Positions 47,420 to 58,276 of a stretch of DNA of 64,000 nt are shown here, in pieces. Source of the stretch: Acanthosoma haemorrhoidale (Eukaryota > Arthropoda > Insecta > Hemiptera > Acanthosomatidae); assembly GCA_930367205.1 (NCBI GenBank), contig OV884012.1, forward strand, positions 149,001,405-149,065,404, given 5' to 3'. The position numbers and the translations under genes were made by a program. The notes beneath the pieces were generated by a model. It was not told the origin of the DNA, did not search any database, and was given only the letters and a program-made list of their open reading frames with translations. The stretch's first letter is position 1, and the number at the start of each line of letters is the position of its first letter.

Positions 47420-50400
47420 AACTTTGAAACCTCACTCCAAGTGCTAAGCATGTTTTAGCCAGTTGATGGCGTAGGTGGGCAAACGTCCGTAATTCAACCA
47501 TTGGTACATAGGACAAATCGTCCAGTCATCTGTTGATGTTTTTTTCTATTGAATTATGAAAGTATTGCTCACTATGAATTAAACAGTTATTCTAAATTAC
47601 GAACTACGAAAAGTGAAATCAAAACTTATCCGACTTTTACAAATTGATTTTAATCAACATCTTAATAAGATGTTATCCTCATAAATATGTTAATTATCCT
47701 CATAAAAGATGAGGATAATTAACAAGTGCTGTACTACATTTAAGTTTTGAGAGGTTTATCTTTTTACTATTAGATAGTACCACCATTTATTATTAATCGT
47801 ATGTCGTATCAGCTACATTGTATATTAATAAAATATTTTTTTTATTGTGTAAAATATAAATATATATTACAGTAGAATCTTCACAGTTCTATACCTCCAC
47901 CACCGTGCTCCTCCATATAGCTTGTATACTTCAGGAGTAGGTCTCCGAAATATTATATAAATATAATAATTATGATACCAGAATGATATACATCTTTGAT
48001 ATTAAAATTTGAGATGATGCTTGCAGCCTACATTTTGTTAATTAAACTTGAAGGAGTTGGGGGGCATCAGGGTTTTGGGGTTGGGGGGGGGGGGGTGCAA
48101 ACGTCCGAACGCAGGACCTGCCGTTGCACGAGGGAGGCCGAGGAAAGTTGCATTATTCATAGGTTTTCTCATTAGCAGATGTTAGTTGATGAATTACTGA
48201 ATCATGTATGTGCCGGTGGTGTCTCCAATATCGGCTGGCTGATAATGATCTCGCCTGATGGCCGTCCCTGATGGTGATGGACCGTCCGAAACAGTGGCTG
48301 CCCTATCAGCCTCTCTTGTCACACTGCCAGCTGCATTTTAAGGATGTTAACGTCGGCCCTAGGGGAAAACTCAAATCCGAAAAAGGGATCCTGTTGATGA
48401 CTATTCTCCCATTGCGCAAGATCTGTTCAATAGGCGATGTATATACTCGAAAATATAGTTATAAAAAAAAAAATAATGCGTCAATTCATGACATGAAAGT
48501 TAAGGCAAATATTTAGTTATCACAAGTTACATCTAAGTTAAAGGACAGGTTTATCCTATGTATAAACGAATAAAAGTCTTACTCCTGGGCGTCCATTAGA
48601 GGGAAGATATGGGGGGGGGTCAACTATTTTTTTAAGGAATAACAATAAATTCATTGTTCATCAATGGGATTGTAATGGCAATGGAAATTTTAATTAAAGC
48701 CATATATAATAATTTGATACACGACTTATCATGACTAACAGCAACTAACAACCAAAGAAAAAACGACAGGAATTATCGGGACTCGAAACCGGAATGTTGC
48801 TAATATCTAGTACAGATGTACTCTGCAACGAATGATGGCCTTCCCAGTAGGAACTTCATTTGGCCAAACTCTCACTCCAAACGAGTCCTAATCTTCCCAG
48901 TCATTTTTTATTTGGATCTTAATTATAAATAATTGCGTGGCCAGCTATCACTGTAACAGAAATATCTCAAAAAAGTATTGGTTTCTTGAAAAAACATCTG
49001 GACATGAGAGGCTGATATGTTGGGAACGGTTACTACTTGAAGAAAGTGAAATCAAAGTTGCAACAAATTCAATATCCTCGACTGTAATATCATAGGTCAT
49101 AATTAATTAATGCGATCCCGAAATGATTTAACTAGTTCCAATGCATTTTTCTATCGTTCTCTCTCGGATTAGCATTTTCATGTATTCAAGTTTTTCAGTT
49201 GGAAAAACTGCTCTGAAATAAAACGTGTGAGCTGACTGAGCCCACAGACATCTCTCTGAGCCTACATTGAACACTATTGACTAATCCCATAAACCTAACA
49301 AACAACCACGTTTCATGGAAAAAGAAATAATAAATAAATCTGAAATACATGTTTAAGACAAACCTTGACATCTGTCAGACCGTTGTGACTAGCGGAGGAA
49401 TATGGAATGTTTTTTTAATTTTCATAAATCAAGCATTGCTTTAACAAGTTTAGCGCTAATAGTTTTGATTAATTACCAATATAATATATTTCATGGTGTT
49501 GTTATTGAAATGGAAAACTAAAATAATTTCGATGGCAAACAGGAAGAATGAAGGATATCAAATACATCCCGTTTTCTTCCCAATCATGTAAAAGGGAACA
49601 CCTGCTGCCTCCTTTAATATTTAAAGTAAATCCACATTCCATCCCTCCTCCATCTAGCTCATGCCTTGTAAAAATATTTATAAATTTCCATATGATTCCA
49701 ATAAAGTTTTACGACAGAAAGTCTAACATTGTACGGAAAGGAAGTTTCGAAAAATCCCTATACCTCAAAATTAAATACGTGAAATGATAGAAAATTAGTC
49801 TTGGCTCAGTGAGGTGAATCACATTTTCCTATGAAATATAAAAATTGTATGCTGTATTTAAATTAATAAATTAATAGAATAAGGCGTTAAGATCACCCTA
49901 CGCCTACGACGAGTTCACTTTCGAAGGCTCAATGCATCCCATCATACCCTGGGGTGATCCACGTTTTAGCAATAAGTATAGAGAAATTTACTTCCATTTT
50001 AAAGCATTGCTAAAATAAAAAAAAAAATATACAGCCTTGTCTTGGATATAATTTTGCTTGATCCTCTATGTCTAAATTGCAGTGAACTTAAATATTTGCT
50101 TGGTTTCCAAAGTGTTGGTTTTGGTAGGAGATACTTACATATATGAATTTTCACTTTGGTTTGTTTAATAAATCTTCATGATGCAACAACTTTTGTAAAT
50201 TAACAATACTGAATATTTACTTTATTGTACAAAATATTTTTTTCCCTTATAAATATAATGTCAGCTCTGTTGTGTTCCCATGATTGATATTTCTACTCGA
50301 AAGTGCTTTAAGTACCTCATCAAATGCTACAAACCATGAAACAATACCAGAAGTTTGAAGAAAAGCATACTTCTAAATAGAATGTCTTGACACCCATTAC

Positions 50401-50594
50401 TGGATCTAGACATGTTCAGGTAAGTCAATGGCACAAGAAGAGATTCTCGGATGAATAGGGAGCATTTCAAATCTGCCAGCTTATAGGCCCAATTCAAATA
50501 TCTGTATGTTTTACAAGCAGTTAGTTTGGCGTTTCTTAATTTCTTGTACTATATAGAAGTGTTAACTGTTTGTGGAACATGTATGTAACCTTCT
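47420..50594. other. Unique stretch with hairpin and GC-elevated island
   Basis: It holds a perfect hairpin at 47689-47723 (listed separately), a G-rich run near 48079-48092 and a GC-elevated island to about 48420. A 81-codon frame (48271-48516) has no recognised domain. The remainder is AT-rich. Confidence 0.4.
47689..47723. other. Perfect 15-bp hairpin
   Basis: 'gttaattatcctcat' (47689-47703) is followed by a 5-base loop 'aaaag' and the exact reverse complement (47709-47723). A partial direct copy of the left arm lies just upstream (about 47672-47684). There is no T-tract typical of a bacterial terminator. It could be a small palindromic insertion. Confidence 0.7.
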
Positions 50595-51480
50595 TAGTTT
50601 GTTTTTGTTCCCCTATAACAAGGGATCCGCGTTGCAGAGGGGTTCCCTCATGGGCCTCGAACACTGCTAAGTGACGGAACCGTGGGGTTTTTTGTTTCCT
50701 GTGGTGCGCGTATTTCAGTCCAATCGGGTCTACTGTCCTAGTCACCACAATCTTTGTTCCTTTGTTGTTTTATTTTTGTATTCTTAAATTATATTTACTT
50801 TTTTTCTAAAACCAAATTATTGCTATTTACAAAAGGTCAATTCCATCTTGGTACTATGATACCTTCTTAACGAGTATCCCTGCTATTAGAGCTGCTCATT
50901 CTGATTCGCACTCCAGGAGATGGTGAAGTGGTCCCTGCAACTCCGTCCACTTCTGAACAAAGATGACGAAGGCCCTCCCTATAGCTCTCCTCGTTGTCTA
51001 CCAGCGACGGCAACTCTGACTCATCCAAGCTCTTGCTTGTCAAAGGCTTGAGATGTGAGCACGACACACGGTATCTCAATCCCCGCAATGTGGTCGATTT
51101 GGGTCCTCTTTTATGGTCGTAGAACTTGGAACAAAAACCACCATGCCCCAATAGCTGGGAACTCCAGTAGTCAGGGGAGACCCACTTTGCCCCAGTCTGT
51201 CCTTGGCCAAGGGGAAGTACTTTCTTAGTGTACTTCCTTTCGTGCATTTCCACCCGTCATTCCACGCTTCGTTGCTCCAGTTGCTAAGAGATCCTTCCAC
51301 TTCCGAAGTTTTTCTCTAGTCATCCTGCGAAGGGCGACTGAAGTTATTCCAGATGTCCTCTCTTCACATCAGCTCGGAGGCGTTGTTCCTATACCACCAA
51401 GTATATTAGGGCTCCCACTGCTGGTATCTGGATGCATCTAAGTATGCAGCTAGAGGAGCTTCTGTCAATTTGTTCATGCT
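50595..51480 (-). pseudogene. Family D LINE, ORF2 C-terminus and 3' UTR
   Basis: On the minus strand, two overlapping frames give the end of a LINE polymerase. One (51300-51076) has 'SNWSNEAWNDGWKCTKGSTL' followed by 'YFPLAKDRLGQ', resembling the W-x(n)-W-x(n)-KG-x(n)-P-x(n)-W segment before the terminal motif in I/R1/Loa-like elements. The other (51253-50867) carries 'WSSQLLGHGGFCSKFYDHK', matching the LTGHG-x-F motif. The two are one protein split by a frameshift. Downstream is a 3' UTR with 'atacgcgcaccacagg', shared with 44438-44712. Assignment to a clade is tentative. Confidence 0.6.
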
Positions 51481-52949
51481 ATTGTGATCATATAATTGTA
51501 AAAAAAAATGTTAGTAAAATGGGTTTGAGGGGAAAAAAAAAAAAAAAAAAAATGGTATCTGGACCGCTTTAAAGAAAACGCTCCTATAGCCTCTCGTTCT
51601 TTCCACCTGCGCCCCTGTTCTTTTTCAAGGTACCCACCGCTAGGAGGAAGATTAGGTTAACTAACAAATTACAAAAATCAATACTAATATTTGTTTTTCT
51701 TATTGATATTAAAAATAAATTGTTATATTTTTTAAACATTTTCCAAATTTATATTACGGTATTAAGTTATCTGTATTATTTATTTATATGCTCAATTCAT
51801 ATATTATAAAGCTCAACGATTTGAACAAGATCATCAAGCACAGCTAACTGTTTATAGTTTAGTTTTGTGCTCTATGCTAATAGTGGTTTTGTTTTGGTCG
51901 TGCATTAAATGGTTTTTCTACCCTCAAATCGCCAAATGCAAAATAGTTGCAATGCAATGTTCATTTACATCAATTTATGTATTATTTATTAAGAATTTAT
52001 CGTCTCGTGTAGACTTATTTACTTTTATTTAAATATTTCCTATTAACTGTTTACATTTAAAGCGTTTTGATTTTTATATTATATGTCAAAAAATGACATA
52101 TGAATTATTTTAAAAAACAGATTAACTGCCTAGCATAGTGTCTAATGGCCGGGAATCGGTTCGGAAATGTGCATTAATTGTAAGTTCTATTTTAAACAAA
52201 CATTTCTATATTGAGGAAACATTAATAAACAACAAGCGTTTAAAAAAAAAACGTATGGTGGACACTATAAACTGCAAACACCACCAGATTTGAATTTGCA
52301 CTAGAACTTTAAACCAACTCCACTTTCAGTAGTTTACCCGTATTCAATTTTGAAATGTGTACATTGTGTAATTGGATTCATAGTACCTCAATATTCCTGA
52401 TCACGGAGTTTGCACTCTCTACGCGTCTTTGTTTGTTTGGTCGCATCGCAAAGCATGAGGATCAAATTGTTCCCCCATTCCATTTCCTAATGAAACTTGC
52501 AATCTTCCAATTATTAAGGGAATCTGCTCGAATCTCCTCCTAGGGCTACTGCATTTAGTTGTTTCCCGCCTATTCAGTGTGGCAGAACAAAATGTGTTTA
52601 TCACGACACAGGGTAATTTTTATTTTTCCCCCTCGTTTATTATGAATCAGCCATCTCACACTAGGGAACCCTAATGAAGACCTGCATGGAATATCGAAAC
52701 GTCGTCCATTAATACCTTTAATGGAAGGTTAACAACCACCTTTCCTCGACCTAAAACGACTTCCTAACAAACTTGTTGAGTTTAAAATAAAATTTTATAA
52801 ATATTAGGTGTTGGGTTTTTAATCCACACCCTCAGGACAACCTATCCCACCTGTTTAGTCCAGTGGTAAGAATCCAAAATCTGCATAACTAGACACTATG
52901 CTGGAAAAATAGATGCGTAGGTGGCACATATTTGCTTTAAAATTAATTC
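51481..52949. other. AT-rich unique stretch
   Basis: A poly(A) of about 20 lies at 51533-51552 without a recognised element before it. Frames at 52355-52543 and 52419-52604 (-) oppose each other. A Penelope/hammerhead-like motif at 52671-52724 is listed separately. Confidence 0.45.
52671..52724 (+). other. Hammerhead-like / Penelope-end-like motif
   Basis: 'ctaatga' (52671-52677) resembles the hammerhead CUGAUGA core with one change. 'cgaaacgtcg' (52695-52704) supplies a GAAA-type core segment. A hairpin 'ccattaa' / 'ttaatgg' with a 5-base loop (52706-52724) follows in the place of stem III. A convincing stem II is not evident and the G5-to-A change would abolish activity, so at best this is a decayed relic. 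The phrase 'gaaacgtcg' also occurs near the ends of Penelope-like elements. Confidence 0.25.
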
Positions 52950-52950
52950 A

Positions 52951-53190
52951 AACTCGTATCCGGTGACGTGGCTGACGGAAGTGCGTGGGGGTCTTCCCAA
53001 GACTCCGATTCCTCTTTCGCATGCGAAGGAGGCGACAACCATGTGGAATTGGGTGGTCTCTGGGCTGTTAATAAATACTCTATGAGCGAGCGAGTGAATG
53101 AAAATTGTAAATATGGTATGAATGAGAACATTTATCTCAATTACTTATTGGCCAATGAGGCAGATTGTAATTTTAGCACTACAAAGAAGT
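52951..53190 (+). mobile_element. Family A tail
   Basis: It runs from 'ctcgtatccggtgacgtggc' through 'cttcccaagactccgattcc', 'gtgaatgaaaattgtaaat' and 'acttattggccaatgaggca' to 'gattgtaattttagcac'. It starts at the shared tail boundary. The 83-codon frame across it is translated 3' UTR. Confidence 0.9.
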
Positions 53191-54094
53191 TTCAATTCGA
53201 AGAACCAGATGAGGATTAGCTGGACTAATTTGACTTCAAATAGAACCGTTAGTTAGTAATTTCATTTTTTTAAATATATTGGGTTTTTGCACTTTTGCCT
53301 TTACTTTGTACATGGAGATTTTATTTGATCTTGTAACCACATGGAATATACTGCCAGCTCTACGAAACATTCTTAAGTGTCATTAAATTAATCATTGACA
53401 GTAAAAAAATGAATGTTTGAATTGCTTATTGCGAAGGTATCAAATATAAGATCACGCATGATGGAGTTTTAGTGACCTTTTTTCATTAATCCTGTCATAT
53501 AAATTGTACCTTATATATTTTACTGGAGCTGCAACGAAACAGTAAGATACATCACGCCTAGCTTGATTGTTTTCTTGTTTTATCATTTATAGATATTTCA
53601 TTGATTGGAACATTTGATAGTTTGTTTCTAGACATTTCCTTTTTTATTTTATAGATAAAAGTATCGCCCTACGAGTGAGTTGGCTTTGATTTTTTTTGTA
53701 GAATCAAAACACTATTAGGTTCTATGTAGTCAGCCCCGATTGTAGTAGGATATAATTAAATTAAAAACCTTCCATCTCTGCACGATATAGTTTATTTACC
53801 AAAAACGTTGTCAATAGCTTTAAGCTGTCACTTCGAGCTGCTTAAATGAAAACTCATATGACAAAAGCATCATATGTAGGTCTATCCGTTTTATGTATTA
53901 TTAATAAATAAATAAACACAATAATACATTATTACCATGGCGGTAAGTAGCCATGAATTGATGGTGTGAAAAACTTATGAAATTATGCTATTAATTCAGA
54001 CTTTTAAAATAGGTTTGTTATCCGCGTTGTCTTCACATTACGACTGGCTTTATTTAGGAGGTATGGAGGGGGTGGGTTCTTAACATACGTGCGT
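53191..54094. other. AT-rich unique stretch
   Basis: No gene or repeat recognised. Confidence 0.5.
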
Positions 54095-54490
54095 TTATTG
54101 TTTCTTCTTTTTATTTCTATTGTCCGATGTTAGAGAATCTAATTTAATTTCAATGCTTTTAAGGCTGTTAATTAATTTTCCATAATCTGTACGGTGTAGC
54201 AAGGTAACTCTAAGTGGTGCACCATGAGGCCAATCGTCCTGTAGATGCTGGTAAGTACTGGCTTGTTCTTTTGTTCCAGGTGTTGTGCATCTAATTGATA
54301 AATTGCTATTTGTTCTACCGACGTAAGATTCATTGCATTCCCCACACTCTATTCTATATACACCTGATCTATCTTTTAACGGAATCGTGTCTTTAGTTTG
54401 GGAAATCGAATTACTTTCCTCTTTAAGGCTATAGTAATGTATTGCCTTGTATTCCTTCTTTTCAGTCGTTATGACCTTTTTGATAATTCA
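54095..54490 (-). pseudogene. GIY-YIG domain, probably the end of a Penelope-like element
   Basis: A minus-strand frame without a start codon stays open for about 130 codons from a TGA near 54491 to the TAA at 54095-54097. Its centre (54364-54311) reads 'GVYRIECGECNESYVGRT'. That fits the GIY...YIG core with an intervening C-x-x-C, followed by L-x-x-R, where the catalytic Arg is expected. This C-x-x-C form is characteristic of the C-terminal endonuclease of Penelope-like retroelements, which nicks the target for reverse transcription. The conserved His after the Arg is not obvious. The C-terminus is lysine-rich. No reverse transcriptase is seen upstream, so the element is 5'-truncated. Confidence 0.6.
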
Positions 54491-54639
54491 CAATTAGCGA
54501 CTCGATCTTAATTTCTGTTTGTTTGAAAAATGGCTGATTCTATTACAGGAGAAAAAAAAAGTGGTTGGTGCAAAAAGGGAATTTTAAGCTTTCTGTACTA
54601 ATTATCAACAGTTAAATAATCTTTGTAGAGGAGAGTCTT

Positions 54640-54960
54640 TTAAAAGAAAAGAAAGAAAAGCTTTATTATGAAGTACAAGCAAAACACTGGTATTTACAAA
54701 TATTAAGAGTTAGGTTACTACTTACTGGGTGGAAGGTCTAGGTACGAGTGGGGTCTGGGGCTAAAACTGCACATATATGTATAAGAAAAGGATAAAATCT
54801 GGGAAGTTGGGAGGTCTTGGAGGGAGGTGGTTGCTTACTTAAAAATAACAGGGAACCATCAGTGACTTCCATGAAGTCACGCGGCAGGTATACAGTTCTG
54901 CTCAAGCTCCTTCTACTTTTAGCATTATAATATTCTTAGCAATATAAAACTGACTATAAA
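54640..54960 (-). other. Minus-strand 3'-end-like region with AATAAA
   Basis: The minus strand has a polyadenylation signal AATAAA (54667-54662) followed by an A/T-rich stretch near 54640. Upstream is a frame of about 65 codons containing 'RRSLSRTVYLPRDFMEVTDG' (about 54925-54865) and a TAG stop. No domain is recognised. It may be the 3' end of a transcript or retroposon, and nothing links it to the GIY-YIG relic. Confidence 0.25.
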
Positions 54961-55862
54961 TAATTAACTCCACCAGACTTGCATTATAGAATTGGCAACT
55001 ACCATAGCTGATCATTAATTGAAATACGTATTATAACTAACGATCTTTGGACAAACGTGGTTATTGGTTATTGACCACCAAAACCGTGAATTTTCTTTTT
55101 TTGTCAGCTATTGCGCAATGGTTATACAGCAAGGTTGGCCTGTTCTGTCATTGAAATATTTTTTAAAATATTATTTTACTTAAATATACATTAAACTAAT
55201 ACTGTTCCCACTCAGTCGTATGATAAAAATACAGAAGTAACATCCAAAAATAGAATGATTGATTTATTGATCTCACAAGGCCGATAGTGGTGATAAAATA
55301 AGAAAAATTATTCATAGTTTGTTACGTGTTTCATTTTTGTTTAATAGAATATAGACTTGCCTATGTTTACTGCGACGATATGAATAAGCGAAACGCTTGT
55401 CACAGGCTTGCGAAGTATGAGCACCATATCTATGGTGGTCGGTTGGGGAAGAAAAGCAGTTTAAATAAATGGTTGATCCATGAATAGACTAGCCTCATCA
55501 TGTTTCTTAGGTAAAAGATTTTTAAAGTCATTTTTATTGACTAGAAAATATACACATCTATCTTGAAGTAAGTTTGTTGTTTTTGAAAATAGAACTATGA
55601 AGGTAGATGGGCTGATATTGATGGGGCCGCAAGTTTTCAAAATCGTTCAAGGGGTTCGGGATAGTAATGCTGCAGGACTGCAGGAATGAGGACACCAACA
55701 ACACCATGAGTTAGCTCTGTCATCTTATTGGCTGAATGACTTGGAAAAACTTGTTCAGTTTTTGAAGGTTTATGAAAATTTCCGTTTCTGCTCCCATGTG
55801 TTCTCCTATCTAGGGGTTAAAGGTGGGCTGTCTTATCCAGTCAGTATAGAACTTTTATTTAT
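54961..55862. other. AT-rich unique stretch
   Basis: No gene or repeat recognised. The 67-codon frame at 55741-55944 runs into family A DNA. Confidence 0.5.
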
Positions 55863-56098
55863 CGTGTCCGGTGACGTGGCTGACGGAGGAGCGTGTGGGC
55901 ACTTCCCAAGACTCCGCTTCCTCTTTCACATGCGAGGGAGGTGACAAGCATGTGGATTTGGGAGGCTTCTGGGATGTTTGTAAATATTGTATGAATGAGC
56001 GAGTGAATGAAAATTGTAAATATGGTATGAATGAAAACACTTATCACAATTGCCCAATGAGACAGAGTGTGAGGTTATTATAATAAAGTGTTTTTATC
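55863..56098 (+). mobile_element. Family A tail
   Basis: It starts at 'cgtgtccggtgacgtggctg' (the shared boundary) and contains 'cttcccaagactccgcttcc', 'gagggaggtgacaagcatg' and 'gtgaatgaaaattgtaaat'. It ends near 'attataataaagtg'. A short deletion removes part of the 'attacttattgcc' segment. Confidence 0.9.
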
Positions 56099-56189
56099 AT
56101 TATTTCTTGAAAGGAGATAAATTATATAAAATAAATGAAAGAACCTTCTTATCGTTTTTAATAGATTTCCGGCTATTATAATAAATGTT

Positions 56190-57160
56190 ATTGAGTTGGC
56201 AAAAATTTATTTATTTTCCAAATTCCGCTGTTGCAGGAAATTAAAAGTTATGTGTTCTGTTATTGGTTAGATGCTGTGATTTTCAAGAGTTATTTTTCAA
56301 TAAAACACTTTATAAGACTTCAACGTTATCTATGCAATTTTCTTCATCCTCTGAGATGGATTCGCACCAGTAGGACAGGCCTCTATTAGTCATTCGATCA
56401 ATGGTTGCAGGTGAGCTGAGCCGAGCATCATTGTTTCAGAGGCATTCGTTAATCAGGTGGTGCATATATCTGTAATTGTCTAGTGTGTGCTTAATTAATT
56501 GCTCTATTAAGTTAATATTAACTTAAAGCCTGTGTTCCAGCTCGTTCCGGAGCCACTATCCACTCCGATGATTAAATAAACAGCCAGTGAAACTGGCACC
56601 AGTTTACCTATCCCAAGATTTTCTCTAGGCAAAGACAATTTTCTGTTTTTTTTGTGCTTCTTTCCTTAAGCTAATAAATGTCATTTATAAATATACCAAG
56701 CAGGTAAGGAGAGGCTATACTTTCTAACAAATGCTGGTCGATAATATTTTGTCTTTCTGTCAGTCTGTATTATTAAAGTGGCTTTGTGACGGCATTGAGG
56801 GCTTTCAAAAATAACCATTTAAATCATCGTGCATTTGTAAATATCCGACTGGATGTAAACAGAAGATTATGTGATATGACAATTATTTATCTAAAAAAAA
56901 ATGTGTTAACTTTAACAAATCTTATCCGGTGACGCGGCTGACGGAGGAGCGCGGGGGACTTCTCAAGACTCCACTTCCTCTTTCGCATGCGAGGGAGGTG
57001 ACAAGCATGTGGATTTAGGAGGCCCCTGGGCTGTTTGTAAATACTGTATGAATGAGCCAGTGAATGATGAATTGTAAATATGGTATGATTTAGAACATTT
57101 ATCTCAATTACTTATAAGCCTATTAAGGCAGATTGTAATTTTATCACTATAAAGAGGTTA
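56190..57160 (+). repeat. Duplicated chimeric cassette, copy 2
   Basis: Near-identical to 23131-24117, differing by scattered substitutions and a shorter T-run near 56645. It contains the same 20-bp palindrome (56507-56526), and the family A tail begins at about 56928. Flanks show a possible imperfect target duplication around 'aaatgtt' (56183-56189 and 57165-57171). That would suggest an individual retroposition, but it is not exact enough to be sure. In this copy the 'ccggag/ctccgg' hairpin has one mismatch. Confidence 0.9.
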
Positions 57161-57527
57161 TAGCAAATGTTTATAAGAATCAACAATAAACAGAATAAAA
57201 TAAGGAAAACAATATCTTCAAGAAATAGTTGTTGTTATAATTAAAGACTGTAAGAAATGTTATTTTTGGAGGATTACATCCGTGAATGGTAATTCCACAG
57301 TTGAAAGATGTTGTACTATTCAGAAGTGGCTGAGTGGAATGTATTGGGAAGCTTATATATCGATGGAGAGACAATCTTCAATGCAAGCGGTGATGACCCA
57401 ATAAGAGTGCTGGTTAGCCGATGGGCCTAGGCCTTCAATCGACTGTACACAGTCGGGTAATAGGCACTGCCAAACTATTTTTGCAACCGTGATAATCACG
57501 AAATGGGGCCGCAGCATGGTTTAAGAT

Positions 57528-58276
57528 TATATTTAATTACACCACACGGTGTGTCATACTGGTTTTGATTAATATGCGAGAAATGCTTAAAAAAAATTAA
57601 CATATAAACGCCGTATTCAATCTGAATTTTAAACCTTCTTATGACTGTTCAAGAGTAATGTAAACCCATTTTTGAGGTGATATACATAACACTAGCTAAA
57701 CTAAATTAAAAAATATTCCAAAATATAATTTTTTATGAAGCAACAATATAAATAAAGGGTTTAATTTCGTTTCAGCATGTCTCTTCTGCCCATATTATCG
57801 CCTTTTAATCAAACTTCTTTGTCAAAACAATTCAAAATCTGTACACTAAATTGTTACCCACGTTACTAATGAATCTCTGAAATAATTCGTGAATAATTGA
57901 TTTCCAACATTACCTCATCGTTTTTGACACCCAAATAGAATAACTCTTGGCATATACCTATATATTATATATATATATATATTTATATATATTTATTTTT
58001 ATATATATATATTATTTTATATGAAATTTAATCCTTCATTTCTATTGTTGCTTCATAAAAAATTATATTTAGGAATATTTAATTTAGTTTAGTTAGTGTT
58101 ATGTATATCACCTCAATTACCTCAAAAATAGGTAATAAGTTGACAGTACTCTTGAACAGTCATAAGAAGGTTTAAAATTCAGATTGAATACGGAGTTTAT
58201 ATGTTAATTTTTTATAAGCATTTCTCGCATCTTAACTAAAACCAGCATGACACACTGTGTGGTGTAATTAAATATA
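57528..58276. repeat. Long imperfect palindrome (arms about 250 bp)
   Basis: The left arm (57528-57774) and right arm (58022-58276) are reverse complements along nearly their whole length. The tips share 'tatatttaattacaccacac', and the inner ends share 'ataattttttatgaagcaac'. The right arm has a roughly 10-bp insertion ('aattacctca') and scattered substitutions. The 247-bp spacer is AT-rich with (TA)n near 57962-57982. The tips contain a nested small palindrome ('cacacggtgtg'). No frame of note is present. It could be a foldback/MITE-type transposon or a source of hairpin RNA. Confidence 0.9.
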
